The notes under the pieces: generated by a model
What the model saw: only the letters and a program-made list of their open reading frames with translations
What the model was told of the DNA's origin: nothing
The model's database searches: none
Translations under genes and position numbers: made by a program
Part shown: positions 27,296 to 36,666 of the stretch, piece after piece
Layout of the letters: every line of letters starts with the position of its first letter
Position numbering within the stretch: the first letter of the stretch is position 1
Assembly: GCF_002954585.1 (NCBI RefSeq)
Contig: NZ_MSCI01000001.1
Span: 1 to 64,000 of the forward strand
Length of the DNA: 64,000 bases
Direction: 5' to 3'
From: Vibrio chagasii
GTDB lineage: Bacteria > Pseudomonadota > Gammaproteobacteria > Enterobacterales > Vibrionaceae

Positions 27296-28369
27296 TTGAT
27301 GCTTGCCATTCCTTTACCATTTGTCGCGGCGCTGTTGTTATTGATGACAGGTGTGCTGCTTCGATGCCGTTACCCACAAACCAGTCAAAAGCCCTTTTGG
27401 TTTATCATTCTCTGTGCGTTGATGGTGACGGTAGTGGGCCTTCGGTGGACGTTTGATATTACGTTTTTTCGCTTCTTACAACCCATTCTCGGTGCCTGTG
27501 TTCCTGTGGCGGCTTGGTTATGCTTTGCAGGAGCTCATCGAAGTCAATCTAGTACACATTTACATTGGTTAGGCCCGATTGCTGTTTTAGTTGGCTCACT
27601 TTTCTATGTGCGCCTCTGGGCGGGAACTCTTGATGTATTGCTGATCTTTCTCTATCTCGGATATGGTAGCTTGCTGCTGAAGTCGTCGCTGCGAGTGCCG
27701 GAACAAGTGCGGCTGACCGATGTATCGAAAGTGTTGGTTGCTGAAAGAGTTGCAGGTGTAATGCTGCTATTCTCAGCTTTGGTTGATAGTGCGCTTTCTT
27801 TCGATATCTTGCTGTTGGATGCGCAGCACACCAATCTGATCTTATCGATTAGCTACCTTGTCCTTATTCCAGCCATTGTGTCCGCTGTGATGGTGGTCAG
27901 TATGAGCACGCCTGTCGAAGAAAAAACCATGCAGGTACAGGCTGTATCTGCCATGTCACAAGGTTCTCCAGAAGAGGTCGACACATCGACTACACTAGTG
28001 AGTAGCTTAGATGACGACCAAACTGAAGAAACTACTCAGATCATGGTTAAGTTCGATGCATTAATGAGAGAACGCCAAGTATTCAAGGATCCTGACCTGT
28101 CTCTCAATCGCTTGGCACGAAAGCTAGGCATTCCTGCTAGAAAAATATCGTCTGCGGTTAATCAAACTCACCAACAGAACATTTCGAAGGTGATTAATGC
28201 CTATCGGATTGAACACGCTAAGACTCTTCTGAAACAAACCGATGAAGCGATAACAGAGATCTACCTAAGTTCAGGCTTTCAGACCAAGTCTAACTTCAAT
28301 AGGGAGTTTTCAAGGATAACTGGGCAAACTCCGAGTGAGTTTCGAAGTTCGCTACAAGTGTTAGATTGA
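27296..28369 (+). CDS. AraC family regulator with N-terminal membrane domain
   Basis: A 357-residue protein. Residues 1-210 contain about six or seven hydrophobic segments (ALLLLMTGVLLRC, FIILCALMVTVVGL, IAVLVGSLFYVRLWAG, VLLIFLYLGYGSLL, LILSISYLVLIPAIVSAVMVV). A polar linker follows, then a C-terminal AraC DNA-binding domain (LSLNRLARKLGIPARKISSAV and ITEIYLSSGFQTKSNFNREF). It is a membrane-bound one-component regulator; the signal and targets are unknown. It is convergent with an exported hydrolase gene only 20 bp away. Confidence 0.88.
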   Translation: MMLAIPLPFVAALLLLMTGVLLRCRYPQTSQKPFWFIILCALMVTVVGLRWTFDITFFRFLQPILGACVPVAAWLCFAGAHRSQSSTHLHWLGPIAVLVGSLFYVRLWAGTLDVLLIFLYLGYGSLLLKSSLRVPEQVRLTDVSKVLVAERVAGVMLLFSALVDSALSFDILLLDAQHTNLILSISYLVLIPAIVSAVMVVSMSTPVEEKTMQVQAVSAMSQGSPEEVDTSTTLVSSLDDDQTEETTQIMVKFDALMRERQVFKDPDLSLNRLARKLGIPARKISSAVNQTHQQNISKVINAYRIEHAKTLLKQTDEAITEIYLSSGFQTKSNFNREFSRITGQTPSEFRSSLQVLD

Positions 28370-28389
28370 GTGTGTTTGCTTTTTGTTTA

Positions 28390-29403
28390 TCAATTTAGAA
28401 AGCGAACGATGTCATTGAAGAACAATTGGTGTAACTGGTCGCGTGATGTACCAATACCATCTTTACAAATAATGCCATCGCCTGGGACCTCTTCATTCAG
28501 CATGACTATAGCACCGGTTTTACAGCTTTGAATGAAGCTGAAATGGGTGGCGTTTTCATAAACTTTGTAGCGTCTTGAGTTCAGTGGCAAATGCTCGGCT
28601 ACATAGCCAGACTCTAATGCTTGAGGAAGATCTCCAATATCGATCCCAGCTGCCAGTATCATGGTTGGTACTTTAATGTCATTTAAGCTGACGATTGAAA
28701 AGCTGCGAGCAAGCCCTAAATCAAGGCTGACCACACGTTGAATCCTAGGATCTGAAAGGTCTTTTTGAATAAGCTCTTCATCTTGGACTTTGTCGAGCCC
28801 TAGCTCTTCAGCAAGTCCACAAGTTCGTGGGTTAGGGTATATGAGACAATTCGCTTCAAAGGTTTGCCTAACGATTCTTGCTCCCGCCAATTGCATTACT
28901 GTCCAGCCACCCAATGAATGCCCGATTGCAGTCACATTGTCGGCGTTAGCAGATTGCTTCCACTGTGGGGCAGATAACAGGTAATCCAGAATACGTGATA
29001 CATCTCGTGGTCTTTCCCACCATTTCGCTGCTTGCTTTGGAGAATGGTTGAAAGAGGTGGTTCCCGGATGATCAGCGGCCGCTACGATGTAGCCTTTACT
29101 CGCAAGTTTGGTCGCTAACCAGTTTTGATTGCGCCAGTTTCCTCGGTAGCCGTGTGATAGCAGTACTACTGGAAAAGTGCCTGATTGAATGTCTGCATCT
29201 TTGATGACTTGTGTTCCGATGAAGGCGGGGTTATCGCCAACTAAGGTTGTTTCTGATGCATCTTGTGTGGGATACCAAATGACAGTGTTTAGCGGGCGAT
29301 TCGGTTCGTCGGTTAAGGTGACCTGATTGAATCCGACCCCGGAAGCGATGGCTGAGCTGCTAAGGAAAAGCAAGGATGTGAACAGTAAATGTGTCCATTT
29401 CAT
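28390..29403 (-). CDS. Exported alpha/beta hydrolase, PAF-acetylhydrolase/dienelactone-hydrolase-like
   Basis: A 337-residue protein with a signal peptide (residues 1-20, ending SAIASG). The alpha/beta hydrolase core has oxyanion HGYRGN, nucleophile elbow GHSLGGW with catalytic Ser, and a late His in NATHFSF. It contains Cys pairs (NCLIYPNPRTC and QSCKTG...IIC) likely to form disulfides in the periplasm. It resembles predicted dienelactone hydrolases and platelet-activating-factor acetylhydrolases; the substrate is unknown. Confidence 0.87.
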   Translation of the reverse strand: MKWTHLLFTSLLFLSSSAIASGVGFNQVTLTDEPNRPLNTVIWYPTQDASETTLVGDNPAFIGTQVIKDADIQSGTFPVVLLSHGYRGNWRNQNWLATKLASKGYIVAAADHPGTTSFNHSPKQAAKWWERPRDVSRILDYLLSAPQWKQSANADNVTAIGHSLGGWTVMQLAGARIVRQTFEANCLIYPNPRTCGLAEELGLDKVQDEELIQKDLSDPRIQRVVSLDLGLARSFSIVSLNDIKVPTMILAAGIDIGDLPQALESGYVAEHLPLNSRRYKVYENATHFSFIQSCKTGAIVMLNEEVPGDGIICKDGIGTSRDQLHQLFFNDIVRFLN

Positions 29404-29528
29404 TATTTTAACTCCAATTGATGTGATTGGAGTTAATATGCGCTAAGGCTAGGTATCACGAGACCTAAAACACGATCGAGGACGCCCGAAATCCTGTTTT
29501 AGTACCGAAAGCAGTGACTTGGTTCTAG

Positions 29529-29912
29529 TTACCTTCTTCTAGGACGCTTCTCTACCAAGCCGTTTCTTTCTAAGCCACGTCTTACGCTGCTGCATAGTTT
29601 ACCGAAGCGACGCAGTTCTTCGAAGTTTGGCCCTTGTCCGATTGAAATACTGTGTTCCCAGTACATCAACTCTGTGTCGACCATTTCGAGTAATTTCTTA
29701 GAACAACCCGTGCAGTTTCCTTTGGGGCCGCAGATAAATGTTTCTGGTTCATACAAAGGGAGTTCATTTTTCACTTCTTCGATGAGGCTCATCATTGCCG
29801 AATTCAGATCCGGTTTTTTCGTCGTGATTGGCTTTACGTTTATTGATGCTGGCGCAGCAGCCAAAGAAGATGTTTGTGTATTGGAATGCAGATTCAAAGC
29901 AGCTGATGACAT
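29529..29912 (-). CDS. Hypothetical protein with Cys cluster
   Basis: A 127-residue cytoplasmic protein. The N-terminal 30 residues are low-complexity. The rest is helical with a Cys cluster CGPKGNCTGCSKK (C-x5-C-x2-C) that could bind metal, and a very basic tail EKRPRRR. I do not recognise a family. The frame is uninterrupted with good codon use. Its neighbour in the same direction is a pseudouridine synthase gene over 100 bp away. Confidence 0.7.
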   Translation of the reverse strand: MSSAALNLHSNTQTSSLAAAPASINVKPITTKKPDLNSAMMSLIEEVKNELPLYEPETFICGPKGNCTGCSKKLLEMVDTELMYWEHSISIGQGPNFEELRRFGKLCSSVRRGLERNGLVEKRPRRR

Positions 29913-30107
29913 ATCAAAGGCCTCAAGGAAAGGTGAAGAGGGGCATCCTACACCTCAAAATGAAGTGAACCTTGATGTAATGCAATAAGCGTGGAGATAT
30001 ATCCGAAAGAGGTAGGCGAAACGAGGGGGTAAATGTGGGGAAGTGGTCGAAGAGGAGCCACAAATAGTGTGACTCCTTTCATTAAGACTTGTTATTGATA
30101 AGAGTTT

Positions 30108-31820
30108 TTAGAACTCTGCATCGAATTGGAATTCCATCCACTCTTTGGTAATTGGGTGGTGTAGGGCAAGTCGTTCTGCATGTAAGTGAAGACGGTCAGC
30201 TTTGTTGCCATACAATCCATCACCGACGATAGGCATATGTAGCCCTTCTTCATGTGAACAGTGCACACGTAACTGGTGTGTGCGTCCTGTTTTAGGGTGC
30301 AGATAAACCTTGGTGGTCTCTTGATTGCGTTCAATCACTTCCCATTTTGTTTCTGCAGGTTTACCGTGCTCGTAGCAGACAATCTGACGAGGACGATCGT
30401 ACAGGTCGCCACGCAGCGGTAATCGAACATAACCTTCATCTTCAGCCAGAACACCTTCAATCATTGCGACGTATCGCTTCTCGACTTCACGAGTAATGAA
30501 CTGTTTCTGCAGGCTTTTGTTGGCGCGTCGAGTCAGGGCGAATATTAGAATGCCAGAGGTCGCCATGTCCAAGCGGTGTATCACGAACGGTCCTTCCACA
30601 TCGGGATGCATTTCCTGAACGCGAGTGTAAGCAGAATCTTTGATGGTCTTGCCAGGTACAGAAAGGAACCCTGCTGGCTTATGTACTACAACGATATTCT
30701 CATCTTGAAACAGAATATCGAGCTCTTTGCCTTCTGCCGGATTTTCTAACAACGGGTTTGGATCCACTTCAAGGCCTTTCATCATATGGCCAAGTATTGG
30801 TACACATTTGCTTTGGCAAGAAGCGTAGTATTTCTTGTGTTTGCGGATCTCCGATTTTGGAGAGCGGCCCCACCAAAATTCAGCTAATGCCAATGGTGTG
30901 TAACCGTTCAAGTACGCGTATTGTAGCAATTTAGGCGCAGCACATTCACCAGAGCCTGCCGGTGGTATTTTATTTGGCGTGTTTTCAAAGATCTGGTTAA
31001 GGTCTTCGACATTGCCTTCCGCATTTTGGAAAGCGTATTGTGAAAACAACTTGTGTTGAAGCTGATGAGAAAGGTGCGCTCTTCGCTCTTTTAATTCAGC
31101 CAATTGAGCCGTAAATACATCCACCTTGCTTTGTAGCTCGTTTAGGGTTTGTTCCCAATTAAGCTTCAGGTATTTCTGTTGGTTTTTATCTGCAACGCTG
31201 GCTTTGCTGAGCTCTTGGTTTAGTTGCTCAAAAGCTTGCTCATCAAGATTCTCTTTACCTTGCTCTCGTTGCTCTTTGCGAATTTTACGACCTTCAATGA
31301 TCAACAAGCGTTGAGCTTCGATTTCTTGCTCTGCCTGCGCTTTTTGCTGTGCTAATTGTTCGCACAACTCAAGGTATTGAGCGTTAACCTGCAGCGCTTT
31401 AAATTCGGCGTTTACCGCCATCATATCTGCGGTTTCTTGACGGAAAAAGCTGTCACTGCTCAGCATGTCGAATACCGGTGGAACAAAGTGAGGTAGGAGG
31501 TTTTGATCGGCGATTTTCCCTGAGAATGCAGAGAAGTAACCAAGTTCACCTTCAGGGCTTCTTACTAGTAATACACCAAACATCTTGCCACGACCTTCGT
31601 CAGAATCTAGTCCGAAGTCGTGCTGCCAATCGGTTTGGGTTTCTAGATATTGTTGAAGCTGGTGAGACGCAATTTCACATAATGGATGCGGTTCATAGTA
31701 GAACGGAAAGGTGAAACGCTCAGGCAACGAATATGACTCGATCGGCTGTTGAAAGCGAGTGAAGCAGTGCTCAGGTGTATGGCTGTTCTCTGAGTCGTGC
31801 GTTGGTTTTGATGAGTGCAT
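30108..31820 (-). CDS. RluA family RNA pseudouridine synthase with N-terminal coiled coil
   Basis: A 570-residue protein, much longer than RluA itself. Residues about 1-350 hold a large extension, including a long coiled coil rich in Glu, Gln and Lys (from roughly 145 to 260). The C-terminal third is the catalytic domain with HRLDMATSGILIFAL (catalytic Asp), GFLSVPGK, KRYVAMIEG and KTGRTHQLRVH. No S4 domain is obvious. It isomerises uridine in rRNA or tRNA; the target site is unknown. Long RluA-like proteins with this N-terminal extension are common in Vibrio and relatives (recollection). Confidence 0.88.
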   Translation of the reverse strand: MHSSKPTHDSENSHTPEHCFTRFQQPIESYSLPERFTFPFYYEPHPLCEIASHQLQQYLETQTDWQHDFGLDSDEGRGKMFGVLLVRSPEGELGYFSAFSGKIADQNLLPHFVPPVFDMLSSDSFFRQETADMMAVNAEFKALQVNAQYLELCEQLAQQKAQAEQEIEAQRLLIIEGRKIRKEQREQGKENLDEQAFEQLNQELSKASVADKNQQKYLKLNWEQTLNELQSKVDVFTAQLAELKERRAHLSHQLQHKLFSQYAFQNAEGNVEDLNQIFENTPNKIPPAGSGECAAPKLLQYAYLNGYTPLALAEFWWGRSPKSEIRKHKKYYASCQSKCVPILGHMMKGLEVDPNPLLENPAEGKELDILFQDENIVVVHKPAGFLSVPGKTIKDSAYTRVQEMHPDVEGPFVIHRLDMATSGILIFALTRRANKSLQKQFITREVEKRYVAMIEGVLAEDEGYVRLPLRGDLYDRPRQIVCYEHGKPAETKWEVIERNQETTKVYLHPKTGRTHQLRVHCSHEEGLHMPIVGDGLYGNKADRLHLHAERLALHHPITKEWMEFQFDAEF

Positions 31821-32100
31821 ATAGTCGTCTTACTTGATGGTGATAAATGGCTACGAGTCTACTGTGCTTTGAGAGCTCAAATACAGTATAAGGCAGGCGA
31901 TTCTACTCTTTATCTAAAAGCGCCTCAAATAAGAAATCGCACCGTGGTTATACAGTAAACTTGATTGTTCGCATAAGGTTGGAGTGCTCAGGGGATGAAT
32001 TCAAATTAATGATTGGTCTCTCGTTTTTCATCATCGAGGACTACTTACTAATGGAAGGGTGCTAGGCTTGCTCGCTTCGTGTTCAAAATAAGGTAACGTT

Positions 32101-32553
32101 ATGATTCCACTCAACACTTCGATTGTGGCTGGTGTCGCTCTTTCTGAGATCGACGGACAAACGAAAATGCTATTAATGAAACGCGCCAAGGGCGGCTATT
32201 GGTGCCATGTTGCTGGCTCGATTGAAGCGGATGAAACTGGTTGGCAGGCAATCGTACGCGAATTTGAAGAAGAAACTAAAATCGAAGCGAAAGCATTGTA
32301 TAACGCTCAGTTTTTGGAGCAGTTTTACGAGGCGAACGTTAATGTTATTCAACTTATCCCGATCTTTGCTGTGCTTTGCCCGCCAAACCAAGCGGTAGAG
32401 TTAAACCATGAACACACTGAGTATCGATGGTGTAGTTTAGAGGAAGCGAAAGCGCTAGCGCCATTCCCTAACCAACATGCGGTTTATGATCATATCTGGG
32501 CATACTTTGTTGATACGCCAGCTAACCCACTTTATAGAGTAGATGTGGGCTAG
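32101..32553 (+). CDS. Nudix hydrolase
   Basis: A 150-residue Nudix protein. The Nudix box reads GSIEADE, seven residues, then REFEEETKI; the usual Gly in the E-E-x-G-U part is Lys here. AAGG at six to nine bases before the ATG is a good ribosome site. It hydrolyses a nucleoside diphosphate linked to X. The substrate is open (dATP, dihydroneopterin triphosphate and others are possible). Confidence 0.9.
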   Translation: MIPLNTSIVAGVALSEIDGQTKMLLMKRAKGGYWCHVAGSIEADETGWQAIVREFEEETKIEAKALYNAQFLEQFYEANVNVIQLIPIFAVLCPPNQAVELNHEHTEYRWCSLEEAKALAPFPNQHAVYDHIWAYFVDTPANPLYRVDVG

Positions 32554-32631
32554 TGTTGGTTTACTGGATGTTGAGTAACGAGTCCTCAATAAGCCGCCTA
32601 GCGCAATAGCTAAACGCCACAGATGCTGAGC

Positions 32632-33057
32632 CTAAGACTTACCAAGATATGGGGTTAAAAAAGCACTCGCTTGTGCTTGGCATAACCCCATGTCAACTTT
32701 CACACCATGCGACTCCAGTATTGCTACACCGCGGCCGTTGTTGCGAGGATCTGGATCGAGCATAGCAACCACAACGTGTTTTACACCGGCTTCAACCAGA
32801 GTGTTAGCACAAGCTGGTGTCCTACCGACAAAAGAGCACGGCTCCAATGTCACGTAAGCTGTTACGCCTTCCATATCGCCATCATAGTGATTCAGTGCCT
32901 CGACTTCAGCGTGGTTCCCACCAACCTTTTGTGTGTAACCAACAGACACTACTTTATCGCTCTTCACCAATACACACCCCACTGGAGGATTTGGTTGACA
33001 GTCGGGGAGGGCTTGGCGCGAAGCTTCAAGTGCTTGCAGCATGTATTGTTGGTTCAT
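32632..33057 (-). CDS. Stand-alone RibD-type deaminase
   Basis: A 141-residue zinc deaminase of the CMP/dCMP and RibD-N group. Zinc ligands are in HAEVEAL and PCSFVGRTPAC, and PNPPVGCVLV is the substrate-side block. The reductase half of bifunctional RibD (about 367 residues) is missing. It may therefore be a paralogue or act in another pathway. The start MNQQYMLQALEASRQ fits RibD N-termini; an upstream in-frame ATG adds 33 residues of poor quality. Confidence 0.85.
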   Translation of the reverse strand: MNQQYMLQALEASRQALPDCQPNPPVGCVLVKSDKVVSVGYTQKVGGNHAEVEALNHYDGDMEGVTAYVTLEPCSFVGRTPACANTLVEAGVKHVVVAMLDPDPRNNGRGVAILESHGVKVDMGLCQAQASAFLTPYLGKS

Positions 33058-33207
33058 GGTTGTTACTCGGTATGACGAGAAGAAGAAATCGTTTGTTACC
33101 GCGTGCGGTTTAGCTAATAAGTGAGGCATGTTCGATCTGATTGGGCTTTTAGTCAATGGTTTTAGCTTTGAAGCTGTTCGATAGTTAGCTGTCAGTGATA
33201 GTTAACT

Positions 33208-33755
33208 TTAGCCAATGGTTAACTGTGGCCAATGAGTTAGCCAGTTTTTAGATTGGACTCGTTGATCAAATACGTCCCGACCGCGGTTCGGGTTTGGCGT
33301 TATTTTCAAATTGAACAAGCTCTCTAAACCAAAAGCCGATATACACTCGATACGTCCATGGCAGTTTTTCTTTACTGCGATAGCGGTTTCTTTCTCAGGC
33401 CAGTAACTCATTGCATCTAGCGTACTTTGATAAGGTTTATCTTGGTTTCGAGTATGCATGTTGGCTTGATTACGAACTTGCCAGTTGAGTTCAGGTAGCC
33501 GCTGTTTCAGCTGAGCTTCGTAATCTATGTCCGATTGGTAACCATAATCACCGCGATCAAAGTAGATCACATCAATATCGTTGAGCGGCGTGGGGCTATC
33601 AAAGCCATGCAAGTGATCCCAAACTAGATTCCTTACGAAGCCTGCAGCGACATAGCATTGTGGTAGAGCTAATTGAGCCACGCATTCTAAGATTTTGGTT
33701 CGCAGCGGATCTTGTTCGATCAGGCTGCGATTTGGTTGGTCAATGCTTGAGTCAT
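33208..33755 (-). pseudogene. Nucleotidyltransferase-fold gene (DUF925-like), frameshifted near its start
   Basis: The open part (33208-33681 and upstream) encodes VAAGFVRNLVWDHLHGF and LNDIDVIYFD, the signature of small nucleotidyltransferase-fold proteins (DUF925 group). The frame stays open upstream through NRSLIEQDPLRTKILECVAQL, which fits family N-termini, but has no good start there. An ATG at 33755 (overlapping the upstream gene's TGA as ATGA) opens MTQALTNQ in another frame that stops after 11 codons. Adding one A to the CAAA run at about 33731-33734 joins the two into one protein of about 183 residues. It is a one-base deletion or a sequencing error; starting at GTG 33681 remains possible. 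Confidence 0.68.
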
Positions 33756-34054
33756 GATGGTGTGGTCACATCGGTCACTTGATAATGGCGTGTCACGTTC
33801 TTAGTTATCTTACCCCAGTCAGAGGTTTTGACTCTATTTTGGTGGGCCTCAAACGCTTCACGGTTAGTGAACTCTTCATATACTTCAAAGCGGTTTGGCT
33901 GCAGTGAGCTTTGGCTAACACGAAATACAATACAGCCCGGCTCAGCCAACGTGAGCTCCTTATGAATGGTCAGTGCTTGTATAACTGTTTCTAGATCATC
34001 GTCTGGTACGACAATATGCCCTTGTAAAATCACTTTACTGATTGTTGTGTCCAT
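33752..34054 (-). CDS. Antibiotic biosynthesis monooxygenase (ABM) domain protein
   Basis: A 100-residue protein of the ABM ferredoxin-like fold (LqgQ/YgiN-type): HIVVPDDDLETVIQALTIHKELTLAEPGCIVFRVSQ, then FEVYEEFTNREAFEAHQ. Such small dimers act as quinol monooxygenases or autoinducer-degrading-like enzymes; many have no known role. It is followed, with ATGA overlap, by the damaged nucleotidyltransferase gene, so the two were a translationally coupled pair. An 8-bp inverted repeat lies 43-65 bp upstream. Confidence 0.87.
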   Translation of the reverse strand: MDTTISKVILQGHIVVPDDDLETVIQALTIHKELTLAEPGCIVFRVSQSSLQPNRFEVYEEFTNREAFEAHQNRVKTSDWGKITKNVTRHYQVTDVTTPS

Positions 34055-34096
34055 TTAAGTCTGCCTATCCTTTGTTAATCGTGTTGCCTCTCATCA

Positions 34097-34119
34097 ACAT
34101 AATCCCATTTTGATTATGT
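34097..34119. promoter_or_regulatory. Inverted repeat upstream of the ABM gene
   Basis: ACATAATC and GATTATGT are perfect 8-bp arms separated by 7 bp, 43-65 bp before the ABM start on the minus strand. The size and place suit a dimeric repressor or activator site. No regulator is assigned. Confidence 0.4.
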
Positions 34120-34499
34120 GTCGTATAGACCAATGTAAATAAAAAATAGACGTAACCCTACAAGTTAAGGTTACGGTGTAACTTTGTTTGGGGAGGGTAT
34201 AATAATTTGGGGAACTAAATCCTCGATGTTCCGGTCTATTAAATGGGTATCATAGAAGTGTATTGATACTGAAATGAGTTTGTCATCTGAGGGAGCTAAC
34301 CTTTAATAGGTAGAACGGCTTGTTGGATTAAATTGAGCCACAGTTGATATCTAGGTCATATTTTGATGTAAATGGTACTTAGAACTCTTTATATTTTGTG
34401 ATTTGTATCATTGATCTGGCCATCAAACACCGTTAGATTCGAATAGTTGGCAATAAAAAAGCTCATGAAGAGCAGCTAAATGAAAAGGAAAAATACCTT
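34120..34499. other. Gene-free spacer with CRP-like half site and hairpins
   Basis: No gene seen. It contains a 7-bp inverted repeat CGTAACC / GGTTACG near 34151-34175, and TGTGA-N6-TCATT at 34397-34412, which matches the left half and part of the right half of a CRP site. It also holds a GCTC/GAGC mini-hairpin with an A6 flank at about 34455-34475. The last could be a weak minus-strand terminator. The spacer leads into a small basic reading frame. Confidence 0.4.
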
Positions 34500-34583
34500 A
34501 TGAAAAAAATGAGAAGAGCACAGCTTCATCGCGTTCGTATCCAATACTGGAAAGACACTTCGAAAGAAGCTTCAAAGAAATAA
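34500..34583 (+). CDS. Possible small basic protein (27 residues)
   Basis: The ATG has AAAAGGAAAA upstream. The 27-residue product begins MKKMRRAQLHRVRIQYWKD and is very basic, with no membrane segment. I do not recognise it. Vibrio is known to have sRNAs that encode proteins of this size (VcdRP with a 29-residue VcdP). The CRP-like site about 90 bp upstream would fit that kind of locus, but I cannot match the sequence. A long imperfect hairpin (GAGCTG...CAGCTC, about 34736-34779) lies downstream. The rest of 34584-34885 shows no gene. Confidence 0.4.
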   Translation: MKKMRRAQLHRVRIQYWKDTSKEASKK

Positions 34584-34885
34584 GCTTTACATATCAAGTA
34601 ATAAAGCTAAAAATTTACAAAGCTGAAAGGCTTTCAATCACAGCCATCAATGGCTAAAAAATGAAACAAACCGATTTCGATAGCACTCTCAATGACCTTC
34701 ATCTGGTCGGTAGCTAAAGAAATCATCCATCAAAGAGCTGGCAGGCATTAATAACAATGCAATTTAATGTCAGCTCATTAATACCTCTCAAAGCAAACCT
34801 CTTACACAGTTAATCTGTTACCTAGCATACTCTCTACTTATTACAACGATTCCACACCCAAGCTCCAAACAGAAACTACGGGCAA

Positions 34886-34914
34886 TAAAAAAGCTCCTGA
34901 TTTCTCAGAAGCTT
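34886..34914 (-). terminator. Terminator of the GntR-ABC operon
   Basis: Read on the minus strand: AAGCTTCTGA, loop GAAA, TCAGGAGCTT (one G-U pair), then T-run. It lies 44 bp past the permease stop. Confidence 0.85.
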
Positions 34915-34957
34915 TGATTTCATTATTTACGCATCACGCGATAGGCTTTGTAACCTG

Positions 34958-35812
34958 TTATTGGAACAGTGTCTTTAGGCTTACATCGTCCGTTCTGTTT
35001 AATTTAAGGCTCAGTAGATAGCCACCAATACCAAGCAAGACGTAAATACTCAAAGATAAGACAGAGACGTCAGAGAGTGCACTGAACGGGTTACTTGCCG
35101 TAAGTACTTTCATCGGTAGTGAAGCGATAACAGAAAAGAAGTCATTGATGCCATAGAAACCGAACAGTGCGATAGCCAGCCATTTGATTGCAAAGCTTGA
35201 AACAAACATGACAAGCAATGGCGAATTAACCAGCTGCGAGATCGCCAGTGTCATTGTCGCTAACGGTAATAGCACCAAGGCAACTAGCAGCATTCGAGCA
35301 AAGAATACCAACCAATTGGTGATCACATAAAATAGTGATTGCTGTTCTACTAATAGCGCCAGTTGTTGTTCGCTAGATACGTTTAGAATCCAGAATAGAA
35401 CATCGGCAAATAGAACTAATAGGGCGCAGATAGCGGGTATCACCACTAAACCAAAGCCTAGCTTCACACCGTGAGTCAGAGCATTCGATACCGGCATGCT
35501 TCTCCAAAACATTGAGCTGCCTTCTTGGCGCTCTTTACGCAGTGTTTTTGGGATATACAGCGTTGAAAGCAGCAGTGAAATTAAGCCCGCGCCAAAGTAG
35601 AGCACAGAGTTAAGGTCTTGTGCAAATTCTCTATGGATGTCGCTCACATCGCCGTTAACTTCCATCTGGAAGAAAAACTCATGTTGTGCCGCGCCATTAA
35701 AGAACAGACTCACGAACAGTAACAAACCACACAACGCAACGAATAGAGGTAATCGAGTATTGATTTTGTGCTCGATAAGTTCTTTTTCTAGCATATAAAA
35801 ACTTGGGTGCAT
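34958..35812 (-). CDS. ABC transporter permease (ABC-2 type)
   Basis: A 284-residue membrane protein with about six hydrophobic segments (PLFVALCGLLLFVSLFFNG, YFGAGLISLLLSTLYIP, GLVVIPAICALLVLF, MLLVALVLLPLATMTLA, LVMFVSSFAIKWLAIALF, SVLSLSIYVLLGIGGYLL) and one large external loop after the first. It overlaps the upstream ATPase gene by one base (TAATG type). It is the third gene of a GntR-ATPase-permease operon. Its substrate is unknown; such YtrA-type operons often deal with cell-wall-active compounds. Confidence 0.87.
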   Translation of the reverse strand: MHPSFYMLEKELIEHKINTRLPLFVALCGLLLFVSLFFNGAAQHEFFFQMEVNGDVSDIHREFAQDLNSVLYFGAGLISLLLSTLYIPKTLRKERQEGSSMFWRSMPVSNALTHGVKLGFGLVVIPAICALLVLFADVLFWILNVSSEQQLALLVEQQSLFYVITNWLVFFARMLLVALVLLPLATMTLAISQLVNSPLLVMFVSSFAIKWLAIALFGFYGINDFFSVIASLPMKVLTASNPFSALSDVSVLSLSIYVLLGIGGYLLSLKLNRTDDVSLKTLFQ

Positions 35813-36666
35813 TATGCCTTCTCCGTCTGTGTTGCAAGGAATAGGTCGGCAAGACCAACGTTGTAGATGTTACCTAGTGATTCAACTTGTGGTTTGTATT
35901 GACCTTCCAATAGCCATTTAGTCGTTCCTAATCCCTGTTGTGAAGTGAGTGGTTTCAATTTTTGAATGTCGCTAGAGTGGTTGTTAGCAACTTCGATAAT
36001 GAAGTAATCACTTTCGATATCTTCCATACTCTTCTGCAGCACGCAGCGGCCTTGTTTGAGAATAAGTACATCTGTCAGTAGATGTTCGATCTCAGAAACC
36101 TCATGGCTAGCAATGATCATCGCACGCTCGCCATCGTGGAACCATTCCAACAGGTGGCGGTAGAAGGTATCTCGGTAAATCAAATCTAGGCCAAGTGTTG
36201 GCTCATCCAAGATCAGTACCTGAGTGTCAGTTGCGATGATGATCGCAAGGTGAACTTGTACTTTCATCCCCTTAGAGAGCTGTTTGATCGTGGAAGAGAG
36301 TTTAATGTTCGTGCTACTCAGGGTTTGCTCGGCTTTTTGTCGGTTGAAACTCGGGTGTACGCCTTCGGTGTAACGAAGTAGTTGTTTGATGGTCATCCAT
36401 TCAGGGAGCACATTTACATCAGAGATGTAAGATAGGTGCTGCATTAGCTCTGCATGCTGGTGGATTGGGTGGTAGCCGTTGACTTCGATTTCACCTTGGT
36501 AGTTATGCCCACCAAGTAGTGACTTGATGAGAGTCGATTTACCAGCGCCATTATGGCCAAGTAAGCCAAGGATTTGGCCAGGTTTTAGTTCGAAGCTGAT
36601 GTTCTCTACACCCACTTGATTCGAATAAGTTTTAGTGACGTTTTTCGCGGAAAGTAAAGTACTCAT
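35812..36666 (-). CDS. ABC transporter ATP-binding protein
   Basis: A 284-residue ATPase. Walker A is GLLGHNGAGKSTLIKSLLGG, the signature is LSKGMKVQ (LSGGQ variant with K), Walker B is VLILDEPTLGLD and the switch His is in IIASHEVSE. It lies between the GntR regulator (ATGA overlap, 36663-36666) and the permease (1-base overlap). It powers export through the ABC-2 permease. Confidence 0.93.
   Translation of the reverse strand: MSTLLSAKNVTKTYSNQVGVENISFELKPGQILGLLGHNGAGKSTLIKSLLGGHNYQGEIEVNGYHPIHQHAELMQHLSYISDVNVLPEWMTIKQLLRYTEGVHPSFNRQKAEQTLSSTNIKLSSTIKQLSKGMKVQVHLAIIIATDTQVLILDEPTLGLDLIYRDTFYRHLLEWFHDGERAMIIASHEVSEIEHLLTDVLILKQGRCVLQKSMEDIESDYFIIEVANNHSSDIQKLKPLTSQQGLGTTKWLLEGQYKPQVESLGNIYNVGLADLFLATQTEKA

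Noticed and set aside
34661..34717. 18-codon frame MKQTDFDSTL...
   Set aside because: No ribosome site (AAAAA only), no match to any known peptide.
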